Shown here: positions 1 to 8,268 of the stretch, in pieces | Layout of the letters: every line of letters starts with the position of its first letter | How positions within the stretch are numbered: the first letter of the stretch is position 1 | Source of the DNA: Variovorax paradoxus | GTDB lineage: Bacteria > Pseudomonadota > Gammaproteobacteria > Burkholderiales > Burkholderiaceae_C | DNA length: 64,000 nt | Direction of reading: 5' to 3' | Assembly: GCF_030815975.1 (NCBI RefSeq) | Contig: NZ_JAUSXL010000002.1 | Location: 3,212,501-3,276,500, forward strand | Notes under the pieces: generated by a model | Databases searched by the model: none | What the model was told of the DNA's origin: nothing | Seen by the model: only the letters and a program-made list of their open reading frames with translations | Program-made: the position numbers and the translations under genes

Positions 1-117
1 CGCCGCGCACGCCTCATCCGGCGGCGCTACACATTGCTCGACCTGCTCGACGACATCGGCTGGCTCGATGCCGCGATCAGCGATCTCTTCAGCCCCGGCG
101 GCTTCTGGGCTGCCTGA
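1..117 (+). CDS. C-terminal end of an upstream gene, possibly sn-glycerol-1-phosphate dehydrogenase-like
   Basis: Only the last 38 codons are in the window, in frame 1, ending in TGA at 115-117. The tail has a basic stretch, then YTLLDLLDDIGWLDAAI and SPGGFWAA. An ending with a tyrosine, an acidic helix and a PGGFW-like terminus resembles AraM/EgsA-type glycerol-1-phosphate dehydrogenases as I remember them, and the following glycerophosphate uptake operon fits that. The stop lies 25 bases before ugpB, so it is probably the preceding gene of the same operon. The reading frame is clear; the family call is tentative because so little is visible. Confidence 0.45.
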   Translation, partial: RRARLIRRRYTLLDLLDDIGWLDAAISDLFSPGGFWAA

Positions 118-142
118 CCCCAACGATCCACAGGAGACAGCG

Positions 143-1471
143 ATGAACTTCAACCGACGCAACGCCCTGGCCACGCTGGCCTTTTCCTCCGCGCTCTGGC
201 TGGCCGGTGCCGCGCCGGCCGCGGCCGAGCCCGTGCAGATCCAGTGGTGGCATGCCATGGGCGGCGCACTCGGCGAGCGGGTCGATGAACTCGTGAAGAA
301 CTTCAACGCCTCGCAGCAGAAGTACGCCGTGTCGGCCGTCTACAAGGGCAACTACGACGAGGTCATCAACGGCACCATCGCCGCCTACCGCGCCAAGCGT
401 GCGCCGGCGCTCGTGCAGATCTACGAGCGCGGCTTCATGACCATGCTGCTGTCGGACGCGACGATGCCGGTGCAGGACCTGCTCGACCAGCGCGGCTACA
501 AGGTCGACTGGGCCGATTTCGTGAAGCCCGTGGCCGGCTTCTATAGCTACAAGGGCAAGCTGATGACCATGCCCTTCAACTCGTCTTCGCCCATCCTCTG
601 GTACAACAAGGCGCACTTCGAGAAGGCCGGCTTCGCCAAGCCCGCCGAGACCTGGCAGGAGCTGGAGAAGCAGCTCTACGCCATCAAGCAGAAGGGCATC
701 TCGGCCTGCGGCTCGGTGCTCGCGGGCGACTACCACTGGAGCCTGCTCGAGAACTACAGCGCCATCAACGACCTGCCCTATGCCACCAAGGCCAACGGCT
801 ACCAGGGGCTGGACACCGAGTTCGTCTACAACAAGACATCGGTCGTCTCGCAGGTCGCACGCATCAAGAAATGGATCGACGACGACGTGATGCAGATCGC
901 CGGCCAGGGCCTGAGCCCCGAGCAGCTCTTCACATCGGGCAAGTGCTCCACCTACTTTGCCTCGACCGCCGCGCACAGCGGCATCGAACGGGAGTCCAAG
1001 ATCGACTGGAGCGCCACCTACCTGCCGTGGGAGGATGGCAAGCAGCCCAGGAACAGCACCATCGGCGGCGCGTCGCTGTGGGTCATGAAGGGCCAGAAGC
1101 CCGCCGAGTACGAGGCCGTGGCCGCCTTCCTCGACTACCTCGCCAAGCCCGAGACGCAGTTCTGGTGGGTCAAGGCCACGGGCTATGTGCCGCTGACCAA
1201 CAAGGCCTACCAGCTGGCCAAGTCGCAGGGCTACTACAAGGACCATGCAACGCGCGAGATCGCGATCCTGCAGCTCACGCGCGGCACGCCCACGGCCAAC
1301 TCCACGGGCTTTCACTTCGGCAACTTCACGCAGACCATGATGGCGCAGCGCGACGAGTTCCAGAACGTGGTGGCCGGCAAGAAGACGCCACAGGTGGCCA
1401 TGGACGATGCCGTCAAGCGCGGCAACGAGATCCTGCGGCAGTACGAGAAGCTCAACAAGGGCCGCTACTGA
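143..1471 (+). CDS. ugpB: sn-glycerol-3-phosphate ABC transporter, periplasmic binding protein UgpB
   Basis: 442 aa. It is the periplasmic receptor that delivers glycerol-3-phosphate or glycerophosphodiesters to the UgpAE permease. The start at 143 is chosen because AGGAG lies at 132-136 and the protein then opens with a classical signal peptide (NRRNALATLAF... ending near AAAEP, about residue 24). The mature chain begins QIQWWHAMGG, followed by YKGNYDEVINGTIAAYRAK and PFNSSSPILWYNK, the hallmarks that separate UgpB from other family-1 sugar receptors. Length matches the family (about 435-440 aa). It is first of ugpB-ugpA-ugpE-ugpQ-phoD. Regulation by PhoB is known for homologues, but the operon promoter lies upstream of the window, so no Pho box can be checked. 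Confidence 0.95.
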   Translation: MNFNRRNALATLAFSSALWLAGAAPAAAEPVQIQWWHAMGGALGERVDELVKNFNASQQKYAVSAVYKGNYDEVINGTIAAYRAKRAPALVQIYERGFMTMLLSDATMPVQDLLDQRGYKVDWADFVKPVAGFYSYKGKLMTMPFNSSSPILWYNKAHFEKAGFAKPAETWQELEKQLYAIKQKGISACGSVLAGDYHWSLLENYSAINDLPYATKANGYQGLDTEFVYNKTSVVSQVARIKKWIDDDVMQIAGQGLSPEQLFTSGKCSTYFASTAAHSGIERESKIDWSATYLPWEDGKQPRNSTIGGASLWVMKGQKPAEYEAVAAFLDYLAKPETQFWWVKATGYVPLTNKAYQLAKSQGYYKDHATREIAILQLTRGTPTANSTGFHFGNFTQTMMAQRDEFQNVVAGKKTPQVAMDDAVKRGNEILRQYEKLNKGRY

Positions 1472-1493
1472 AGCGCGGCGCGAGGCAGCATCC

Positions 1494-2405
1494 ATGGCAG
1501 CAGCGGCAATCGAAGCGGGCCTGAAGCGCGCGCACTTCAAGGACGTGCGCCTGCCCGTGCTGCTCTTGTTGCCGCAGCTCGCGATCCTGCTGTTCTTCTT
1601 TTTCATTCCGTCGTTCCGCGCGCTCGGGCAGGCTTTCTTCCTGTCCGATCCGTTCGGCAACACGGTGCACTTCGTCGGCTTCGACAACTTCGCGCAGCTG
1701 CTGCAAAGCGCCACGTACCACGAGTCGGTGCAGGTCACGGTGGTGTTCACCCTCCTGCAGAACCTGCTGACCATTGCGGTGGCGCTGGTGCTGGCCTTTG
1801 CGAGCGACCGGGTGATTCGCGGCCGCGGCATCTACAAGGCGATCATCCTGCTGCCCTATGCCATTGCACCGGTCATCGCGGGCATCCTCTGGGCCTTTCT
1901 CTTCAACCCGGCGGTCGGCCCGCTCGCACAGGTGCTGCATGCGATCGGCCTCGCGTGGGACCCGAACCGCGTGGGCTCGGACGCGATGATCCTGGTCATC
2001 CTGGCCGCTTCGTGGAAGCACGTGTGCTACGACTACATATTTCTGCTTGCCGGCCTGCTGGCCGTGCCTTCTTCATTGCTCGAAGCGGCAGCGGTCGACG
2101 GCGCAGGGCCGCTTCGGCGCTTCTTCACCATCGGGCTGCCGCTGCTCATGCCCACGATGTTCTTCTTGGCCGTGATGAACTTCGTCTACGGCTTCTTCGA
2201 GATCTTTGCCATCGTCGATGCGGTCACGCAGGGCGGACCGGCCGGTGCGACCAACGTGCTGGTGTTCAAGGTGTATGTCGACGGCTTCATCAACCTCGAC
2301 CTCGGCTCGTCGGCGGCGCAATCGGTCATCCTGATGATCTTCGCGCTCTTGATGACGCTGCTGCAGTTCCGCTATGTGGAGCGGCGCGTGAGCTACGACG
2401 TATGA
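1494..2405 (+). CDS. ugpA: sn-glycerol-3-phosphate ABC transporter permease UgpA
   Basis: 303 aa inner-membrane permease, six predicted helices. The first is the very hydrophobic VLLLLPQLAILLFFFF near residues 20-38. The EAA loop that docks the ATPase is visible as EAAAVDGAGPLRRFFTIGLP in the C-terminal third. The frame is open further upstream, but the ATG at 1494 gives the usual UgpA N-terminus and starts 22 bases after the ugpB stop. It pairs with UgpE. No ATP-binding subunit gene (ugpC) is adjacent. Confidence 0.93.
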   Translation: MAAAAIEAGLKRAHFKDVRLPVLLLLPQLAILLFFFFIPSFRALGQAFFLSDPFGNTVHFVGFDNFAQLLQSATYHESVQVTVVFTLLQNLLTIAVALVLAFASDRVIRGRGIYKAIILLPYAIAPVIAGILWAFLFNPAVGPLAQVLHAIGLAWDPNRVGSDAMILVILAASWKHVCYDYIFLLAGLLAVPSSLLEAAAVDGAGPLRRFFTIGLPLLMPTMFFLAVMNFVYGFFEIFAIVDAVTQGGPAGATNVLVFKVYVDGFINLDLGSSAAQSVILMIFALLMTLLQFRYVERRVSYDV

Positions 2406-2429
2406 CGCACGGCGCAAAGGATTCATCGC

Positions 2430-3350
2430 ATGGTTGAACGCGCTCCCGTTCTCGACGGCATCTGCCACGCCATTTTGCTGGTGGGCGTGGCCTTCGTCTG
2501 CGTGCCGCTCTACCTGGCCTTCGTCGCGGGCTCGCTCACCATTGCAGAAGTGCAGCAGGTGCCGCTGCCGTGGCTGCCCGGCGACCAGTTCGTGCAGAAC
2601 CTGCGCACCGCGTGGACGCAGGCCAACTTCGGCCGGCTGTTCTTCAATTCGTTTGTCGTGGCGGCGGGCATCACCGTGGGCAAGATCGCGGTGTCTCTGC
2701 TGTCGGCCTTTGCCATCACCTACTTCCGCTTCCGCTTTCGCATGACGGCGTTCTGGCTCATCTTCGTGTCGCTGATGCTGCCGATCGAGGTGCGCATTTC
2801 GCCCACCTACGAATCGGTGGCGAATGCGGCGCTGCCGCTGCAGTGGGTGGTGGAGGCGCTGCACCTTTCGTCGGCGTGGAATGCCGTCACCGGCCACACG
2901 GTCGACATCCAGCTGCAATGGAACATGGTCGACACCTACCCGGGCCTGATCTTGCCGCTGATTGCCTCGGCTTCGGCCACTTTCCTGTTCCGCCAGTTCT
3001 TCCTCACCGTGCCCGACGAGCTGTGCGAGGCGTCCCGGCTCGACGGCGCTTCGCCGATGCAGTTCTTCTGGTCGATCCTTTTGCCGCTGTCGCGCTCCAA
3101 CATCGCGGCGCTGGCAATCATTCTCTTTCTGTACGGCTGGAACCAGTATCTCTGGCCGCTGCTCTTCACCACCGACAAGGACATGGCCACCGCGGTGATC
3201 GGCCTCAAGCACCTGATACCGCGCGCCGATTCGCAGCCGGCCTGGAACGTGGCGATGAGCGCCGCGCTCCTCACGATGCTGCCGCCCATCGTCGTGGTGG
3301 TGGCGCTGCAGCGTTCGTTCGTCAAGGGGCTGATGGACAGCAGCAAATAA
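2430..3350 (+). CDS. ugpE: sn-glycerol-3-phosphate ABC transporter permease UgpE
   Basis: 306 aa, six-helix permease that forms the channel with UgpA. The N-terminus MVERAPVLDGICHAILLVGV is the usual UgpE opening. The EAA motif is EASRLDGASPMQFFWSILLP, and the LYGWNQYLWPLLF helix is characteristic of UgpE/MalG-type subunits. It starts 24 bases after ugpA stops and ends 10 bases before ugpQ. In many proteobacteria ugpC follows ugpE; here ugpQ follows directly. Confidence 0.93.
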   Translation: MVERAPVLDGICHAILLVGVAFVCVPLYLAFVAGSLTIAEVQQVPLPWLPGDQFVQNLRTAWTQANFGRLFFNSFVVAAGITVGKIAVSLLSAFAITYFRFRFRMTAFWLIFVSLMLPIEVRISPTYESVANAALPLQWVVEALHLSSAWNAVTGHTVDIQLQWNMVDTYPGLILPLIASASATFLFRQFFLTVPDELCEASRLDGASPMQFFWSILLPLSRSNIAALAIILFLYGWNQYLWPLLFTTDKDMATAVIGLKHLIPRADSQPAWNVAMSAALLTMLPPIVVVVALQRSFVKGLMDSSK

Positions 3351-3360
3351 GGCAAAGGAC

Positions 3361-4140
3361 ATGGCAGCAATGATCATCGTGGGACACCGCGGCGCGCGGA
3401 ACCTCTGGCCGGAGAACAGCATGAGCGGCTTTCGCCGCCTGATCGCGCTGGGCGCCGACGCGGTCGAGTTCGACGTGCAGGAAACGCGCGACGGCAAGGC
3501 CGTGGTCATCCACGATCCGCTGCTCGACCGCACCACCGAAGGCGCGGGCCCGGTGCGCGACCATGACGCGGCCGAGGTGCTGGCCATGCGCCTGCGCAGG
3601 GGGCAGGGGGTGCAGGAGCAACAGCGTGGCGATGAAACCGACGAATGCGTACCCTCGCTGGCCGAAGTGCTGAAGCTCTTCGCGCCCACCCGCATGGAAC
3701 TGCATGTCGAGATCAAGTCCGACGCCGCCGGCGAACTGCCGCCCGGCGCCATCGCGCGCACGGTGCAGGCGCTGCACGATGCGGGCGTGGCCGAGCGCAG
3801 CATCCTGACCTGCTTCGTGCCCGAGGTGCTGGCGCAGGTGCTCGCGCATTGGCCGCGCGGGCGCGTGCTGGCTTCGCTCGACCATCGCTCGGCTGAAATG
3901 CTCGGCGGCATCACGCGGGCGCTGGCGCGCTACGCGGCGCTGCCGGGCTGCATCGTCGCGGTCGAGAAAAAATTGCTGGCCGCCACCTGGCCGCAGTGCC
4001 TGGCCGCGCTCGGCAGCGAACGGCTGGGTGCCTGGGTGATCAACGAGCCCGATGAAATTGCACAATGGCTCACCATGCCCATGCGCCAGATCACCACCGA
4101 CCGACCCGACCTGGCGCTGGCCGCGCGCGCAAGGACATGA
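3361..4140 (+). CDS. ugpQ: Glycerophosphodiester phosphodiesterase (cytosolic UgpQ type)
   Basis: 259 aa GDPD-fold enzyme that hydrolyses glycerophosphodiesters to glycerol-3-phosphate and an alcohol. Catalytic features are near the N-terminus: VGHRGARNLWPENS (catalytic His and the metal-binding Glu), then EFDVQETRDGKAVVIHDP (Glu, Asp and second His). A later metal-ligand Glu is in ELHVEIKS. There is no signal peptide, so it acts inside the cell on diesters imported by Ugp. Its TGA overlaps the phoD ATG (ATGA, 4137-4140), which implies translational coupling. A loop of about ten residues around RGQGVQEQQRGDE is an unremarkable insertion. Confidence 0.93.
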   Translation: MAAMIIVGHRGARNLWPENSMSGFRRLIALGADAVEFDVQETRDGKAVVIHDPLLDRTTEGAGPVRDHDAAEVLAMRLRRGQGVQEQQRGDETDECVPSLAEVLKLFAPTRMELHVEIKSDAAGELPPGAIARTVQALHDAGVAERSILTCFVPEVLAQVLAHWPRGRVLASLDHRSAEMLGGITRALARYAALPGCIVAVEKKLLAATWPQCLAALGSERLGAWVINEPDEIAQWLTMPMRQITTDRPDLALAARART

Positions 4141-5678
4141 AGGTCTCGCGCCGCCGCCTGCTGCTCGGCGGAGTGGCCGCCGCATCGCTGGGCCAGCCGT
4201 TCCTCCGGCTTCACGCACAGCAGGCCTCGCGCGAGTTTCCGTTCACGCTGGGCGTGGCATCCGGCAGCCCCAGGCCCGACGGCATGGTGCTGTGGACCCG
4301 GCTGGCGCCCGATCCGCTGCAGGGCGGCGGCATGGGCGAGGCCTCGGTCGACGTGCAGTGGGAAGTGGCACATGACGAGGGCTTTGCACGCATCGCGGCA
4401 AAGGGCAGGGCAACGGCCGTTGCGGCGCTCGCGCATTCGGTGCACGTCGAGGTGCAGGGCCTCGCACCCGGCCGGCCGTACTGGTACCGCTTCACGGCCG
4501 ATGGCGCGCGCAGCCCTGCCGGCCGCACCCGCACCGCGCCGGCCGAAACCGATGCCGCGACGCAGCCGCTGCGCTTTGCCTTCGCGTCGTGCCAGCAGTA
4601 CGAGCAGGGCTACTACGCGGCCTACCGCGACATGGCCATGCAGCCTTTCGACTTCGTCGTGCACCTGGGCGACTACATCTACGAAAGCTCCTGGGGCTCG
4701 CGCCATGTGCGCCACCACCAGGGCGGCATCCCCACGCAGCTCGGCGAGTTCCGCGACCGCTATGCGCTCTACAAGACCGACCCGCACCTGCAGGCCGCGC
4801 ACGCCGCGTTCCCCTGGCTCGTGACCTGGGACGACCACGAGGTGGCCAACGACTACACCGACGACGTCTCGCCGCGCAGCATCGATCCCGCGCAGTTCCT
4901 TGCGATCCGCGCCGCGGCCTACCAGGCGTGGTACGAGCACATGCCCGTGCCCGCCAGCATGCGGCCGACCGGTGCCGCGGCCACCATCTACGGCCGCCAT
5001 CGCTTCGGCCGCATGCTCGACGTGTTCCTGCTCGATGGGCGGCAGTACCGCTCGCACCACGCCTGCCTTGCGGGCCGCAGCGCCTCGCCCTTGGCCGACT
5101 GCGCCGACCGGTTGGCGCCGGAGCGCAGCTTCCTCGGCGCGAAGCAGGAGGCCTGGCTCGCGAACGAACTGGCCGCGCCACCGGCCCGGTGGACCGTGAT
5201 CGCCCAGCCCACGCTGCTGGCCGAGGCCGACCGCAAGCGTGGCCCCGAGCACGGCTACTGGATGGACGGCTGGGACGGCTATGCCGCCTCGCGCGCGCGC
5301 CTGCTCGACGGCCTGGCCGCGAACAAGGCGCGCGGCGGCGACGCGCTGGTCATCAGCGGCGACGTGCATGCCTTCTGGGCCGCCGACCTGCGACGCGAGC
5401 CGCAAGGCCCGGCGGTGGCGACCGAGTTCGTCGGCGGCGCCATCACCTCCGAAGGCCCCAGCGCCGCCAACGTGGCCCACATGCTCGCCAAGAACGACCA
5501 CCTGCGCTACGGCCGCGGCGACAAGCGCGGCTATGCGCACATGGCGCTCGACGCGCGCGGCTGCACGGTCGAGTTCCGCGCCGTGGACGACGAAAAGGCC
5601 GCAGACGCCGCCGTCGCGCCGATGGCGCGCTTTGCGGTGGAGCGCGGCGCGCCCGGCGTGCATCTTGAAAGCACCTGA
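4137..5678 (+). CDS. phoD: Alkaline phosphatase D (PhoD family), Tat-exported
   Basis: 513 aa metallophosphoesterase that releases phosphate from phosphodiesters and monoesters outside the cytoplasm. The start at 4137 overlaps ugpQ by four bases and gives a twin-arginine signal, SRRRLLLGG followed by a hydrophobic stretch and an Ala-Gln end (about residue 27). An N-terminal PhoD domain (ASGSPRPDGMVLWTRL) precedes the catalytic domain with FASCQQYEQGYYAAY, HLGDYIYE, TWDDHEVANDY and ISGDVHAFWAADL, which carry the Asp/Asn/His metal ligands; the conserved Cys is in ASCQQ. Substrate preference cannot be read from sequence. Sharing the ugp operon argues for control by phosphate starvation. Confidence 0.93.
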   Translation: MKVSRRRLLLGGVAAASLGQPFLRLHAQQASREFPFTLGVASGSPRPDGMVLWTRLAPDPLQGGGMGEASVDVQWEVAHDEGFARIAAKGRATAVAALAHSVHVEVQGLAPGRPYWYRFTADGARSPAGRTRTAPAETDAATQPLRFAFASCQQYEQGYYAAYRDMAMQPFDFVVHLGDYIYESSWGSRHVRHHQGGIPTQLGEFRDRYALYKTDPHLQAAHAAFPWLVTWDDHEVANDYTDDVSPRSIDPAQFLAIRAAAYQAWYEHMPVPASMRPTGAAATIYGRHRFGRMLDVFLLDGRQYRSHHACLAGRSASPLADCADRLAPERSFLGAKQEAWLANELAAPPARWTVIAQPTLLAEADRKRGPEHGYWMDGWDGYAASRARLLDGLAANKARGGDALVISGDVHAFWAADLRREPQGPAVATEFVGGAITSEGPSAANVAHMLAKNDHLRYGRGDKRGYAHMALDARGCTVEFRAVDDEKAADAAVAPMARFAVERGAPGVHLEST

Positions 5679-5746
5679 GCGCTGCAGCCTTGCGCCGTCG
5701 TGACTATGATGGCCGTCGCCTTTCCATCGTCCGGAGCGACACCCCC

Positions 5747-6757
5747 ATGAGCATTCCGACCACCCGACTCGGCCGCACCGGCCTCACCGTCTCGCGCCTT
5801 GCGCTCGGCACCATGACCTTCGGCCTGCAGACCGACGAGGCCGTGTCGCACCGCATCCTCGACAAGGCCGCCGAGGGCGGCATCAACTTTCTCGATACCG
5901 CCGACGTGTACCCGCTCGGTGGCACTGTCGAAACCACCGGCCGCACCGAGGAAATCATCGGCCGCTGGCTGCAGAAGCAAGGCCCCGCGGGCCGCCGCCG
6001 CTTCGTGGTCGCCACCAAGGCCGTCGGCAAGGTCGGCCCCAACAGCTGGGACCAGGGCGCCTCGCGCAAGCACCTGCTCGATGCCATCGATGCCTCCTTG
6101 AAGCGGCTGCAGACTGACCATGTCGACCTGTACCAGCTGCACAGCGACGACCGCGAGACGCCGCTCGAAGAGAGCCTGGAGGCGCTCGACGTCATCGTCA
6201 AGTCGGGCCGCGCGCGCTACATCGGCGTGTCCAACTTCCTGGCCTACCGGCTGGCCCGCGCGCTCGGCAAGGCCGAGCTGCACAAGCTCACGCGCTTTGT
6301 GTCGGTGCAGCCGCGCTACAGCCTGCTGTTCCGCGAAATCGAACGCGAGCTGCTGCCGCTCACGGGCGAAGAAGGCCTGGGCGTGATTCCCTACAACCCG
6401 CTGGCCGGCGGCCTCTTGACCGGCAAGTACAAGCCCGGCGCCACGCCCGAGCAGAACACCCGCTTCACGCTCGGCACGGCCGGCGGCATGTACCAGGACC
6501 GCTACTGGAACGAGCGCAGCTTCAACACCGTGACGCAGCTGCACAAGCTGGCCGACGAAGCCGGCGTACCGCTGGCCACGCTGGCGGTGGCCTGGGTCAT
6601 GGCCAATCCGCGCATCACCGCGCCGCTGCTCGGCGCCAGCCGGCCCGAGCAGCTCGACGCCACGCTGGCCGCGGCCGACTACAAGCTGGACCCGGCGCTG
6701 AAGCAGAAGCTCGACGAGCTGACGGCCGAATACCGCAAGGGCGACGCGCCCAGGTAG
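5747..6757 (+). CDS. Aldo/keto reductase
   Basis: 336 aa NADPH-dependent oxidoreductase of the AKR superfamily. The barrel start is TTRLGRTGLTVSRLALGTMTFG. The catalytic tetrad is visible: Asp and Tyr in NFLDTADVYPLGG, Lys in VVATKAVGKVG, and His in DLYQLHSDD. A TTG upstream at 5690 keeps the frame open, but the ATG at 5747 matches the family N-terminus. It resembles the YajO/Gpr-like general stress reductases; the substrate is unknown. It stands alone between phoD and the DedA gene, 68 bases after phoD, so it may have its own promoter. Confidence 0.88.
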   Translation: MSIPTTRLGRTGLTVSRLALGTMTFGLQTDEAVSHRILDKAAEGGINFLDTADVYPLGGTVETTGRTEEIIGRWLQKQGPAGRRRFVVATKAVGKVGPNSWDQGASRKHLLDAIDASLKRLQTDHVDLYQLHSDDRETPLEESLEALDVIVKSGRARYIGVSNFLAYRLARALGKAELHKLTRFVSVQPRYSLLFREIERELLPLTGEEGLGVIPYNPLAGGLLTGKYKPGATPEQNTRFTLGTAGGMYQDRYWNERSFNTVTQLHKLADEAGVPLATLAVAWVMANPRITAPLLGASRPEQLDATLAAADYKLDPALKQKLDELTAEYRKGDAPR

Positions 6758-6797
6758 GCAGCCAAGGAGTGAACCCCCCAAAACTCGCGCGGCCGCC

Positions 6798-7736
6798 ATG
6801 GCTCAGCTGATGTCGCTGCTGGTGCAGAACGCGATCGCGATCGTCTTCGCGGCGAGCTTTGCCGCGCGCCTCGGACTGCCGGTGCCCGCGGCCGCGGTGC
6901 TGGTGGTGTCGGGTGCGCTGCTGGCGGCCGGCAATGTCTCGGTGGCGGGCGTGGTGGTGGCGGCGGTGCTGGCCAACGTGCTCGGCGACGGCGCCTGGTT
7001 CTATGCCGGGCGCCGCTTCGGCTACCGCTTCATGCGCCTTCTGTGCCGCATCTCGCTGTCGCCCGATTCATGCGTGCGGCGCGGCGAGTCGCTCATCGGC
7101 CGATGGGGCGGCCTCTCTCTGGTGGCCGCCAAGTTCGTGCCGGGCGTGTCGGTGGTTGCGCCGCCGATGGCCGGTGCGCTGGGCATGTCGGTGTGGCGCT
7201 TCATCGGCTTCGACATTGGTGCCGCGCTGGTCTGGACCGGCGTCTTCCTCGGGCTGGGCTGGGCCTTTCGCGACCAGATCCAGGAGGTGTTGGCCATGCT
7301 GGCCCAGGCCGGCGGTATCGCCACCCTGGCGCTGGTGGTGGTGCTGGCCGTGCTGCTGGCGGTGCGCTACTGGCGTCGGCGTGCCTTCATGCGGCTCACC
7401 GGCATGCCGCGCATCAGCGTGGACGAACTGCACGAACTGCTCGCGAGCGAGGCGCCGCCGCTGGTGATCGACGTGCGCGGGGAGGCCGGCGTGCAGGTCG
7501 ATCCGCGCCGCATTCCCGGGGCGCTGGCGTACACGCTCAAGGCGCTGCAGCAGCGGCATCCGGAACTGCCGCTCGTCGGCGGGCGCGACGTGGTCCTCTA
7601 TTGCAACTGCCCCAACGAGGTGTCGGCCGCCCTGGCCGCGCGGGTGCTGCTGGCGCGCGGTGCGCGGCGCGCGCTGCCGCTGACGGGCGGGCTCGACGCC
7701 TGGGTGGCCTCGGGCCGGCCGACCAGCCTGCACTGA
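6798..7736 (+). CDS. DedA-family membrane protein fused to a C-terminal rhodanese domain
   Basis: 312 aa. Residues about 1-195 are a DedA/VTT membrane domain. It has hydrophobic helices at about 8-30, 35-60, 130-160 and 170-195, the motif GDGAWFYAGRRFGYR, and FVPGVSVVAPPMAG, the basic-glycine re-entrant loop typical of DedA. Residues about 200-312 are a rhodanese module with VIDVRGEAGV, an active-site loop CNCPNEVSAALAARVL with a cysteine, and GGLDAWVASGRP. DedA proteins act in membrane lipid homeostasis and undecaprenyl-phosphate or phospholipid movement; the role of the rhodanese part is unknown. Similar fusions occur in other proteobacteria. Confidence 0.88.
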   Translation: MAQLMSLLVQNAIAIVFAASFAARLGLPVPAAAVLVVSGALLAAGNVSVAGVVVAAVLANVLGDGAWFYAGRRFGYRFMRLLCRISLSPDSCVRRGESLIGRWGGLSLVAAKFVPGVSVVAPPMAGALGMSVWRFIGFDIGAALVWTGVFLGLGWAFRDQIQEVLAMLAQAGGIATLALVVVLAVLLAVRYWRRRAFMRLTGMPRISVDELHELLASEAPPLVIDVRGEAGVQVDPRRIPGALAYTLKALQQRHPELPLVGGRDVVLYCNCPNEVSAALAARVLLARGARRALPLTGGLDAWVASGRPTSLH

Positions 7737-7761
7737 GGCCGTTTGACGACGGACCTGACGA

Positions 7762-8184
7762 TCAGTCCAGCCGGACCATCGGGCAGGACAAGACCATTCG
7801 TTCATCGCGAGGCGAATGGCGCCAGCCGGGCAGGGCGCGCTTCTGGTAAGCCTCGAGCGACTGGTAGCCCTGCACGCTCCAGCCATAGGTGCTGATCTGC
7901 TCCGCCTCGATCACCTCGTAGCGACACTGCCGGCTGCGGGCATCGAGGCGAAAGGTGATGCGGCCATGGTCCGCGGCAAGGTCTTTCTCCAGCACGCTGT
8001 AGCGGGTGGGCTTGCAGATGCTGAAGCTCGAATTCCATTCGATGGTCTGCGTTCGAACGTACAGCCCGCCCGAACATGCGCGCCCCGTGCCGCTGAACAC
8101 TGCCGTGAAGGGTGCGCCGGCGATGGCCGTGCCGGTGCCAACCAGGGCAAGAAAGGCCAGTACGGCCACCCTGCGGTTCTGCAT
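7762..8184 (-). CDS. Small secreted protein of unknown function
   Basis: 140 aa, not recognised. It opens with a signal peptide (NRRVAVLAFLALVGTGTAIA, cut near residue 22). The mature part has four cysteines, in GRACSGG, FSICKPTRY, SRQCRYE and VLSCPMV, which suggests two disulfides outside the cytoplasm. GGAG sits a suitable distance before the ATG at 8184. It is divergent from the sensor kinase gene; only 84 bases separate the two starts, so the promoters are probably shared. A link to the kinase is possible but unsupported. Confidence 0.7.
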   Translation of the reverse strand: MQNRRVAVLAFLALVGTGTAIAGAPFTAVFSGTGRACSGGLYVRTQTIEWNSSFSICKPTRYSVLEKDLAADHGRITFRLDARSRQCRYEVIEAEQISTYGWSVQGYQSLEAYQKRALPGWRHSPRDERMVLSCPMVRLD

Positions 8185-8268
8185 GCGATCTGCTCCCGTG
8201 TGTTGCGTCCCCGGTGCCCTCGCGATCTTAAGGTTCGCGGCCCCGCCCGGTGGTAGTCTTGCCCCCCG

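Noticed and set aside
89..1831. Long minus-strand open frame antisense to ugpB/ugpA
   Set aside because: Low-complexity, Leu/Val/Arg/Gly-biased translation with no family features; typical mirror frame of a GC-rich gene.
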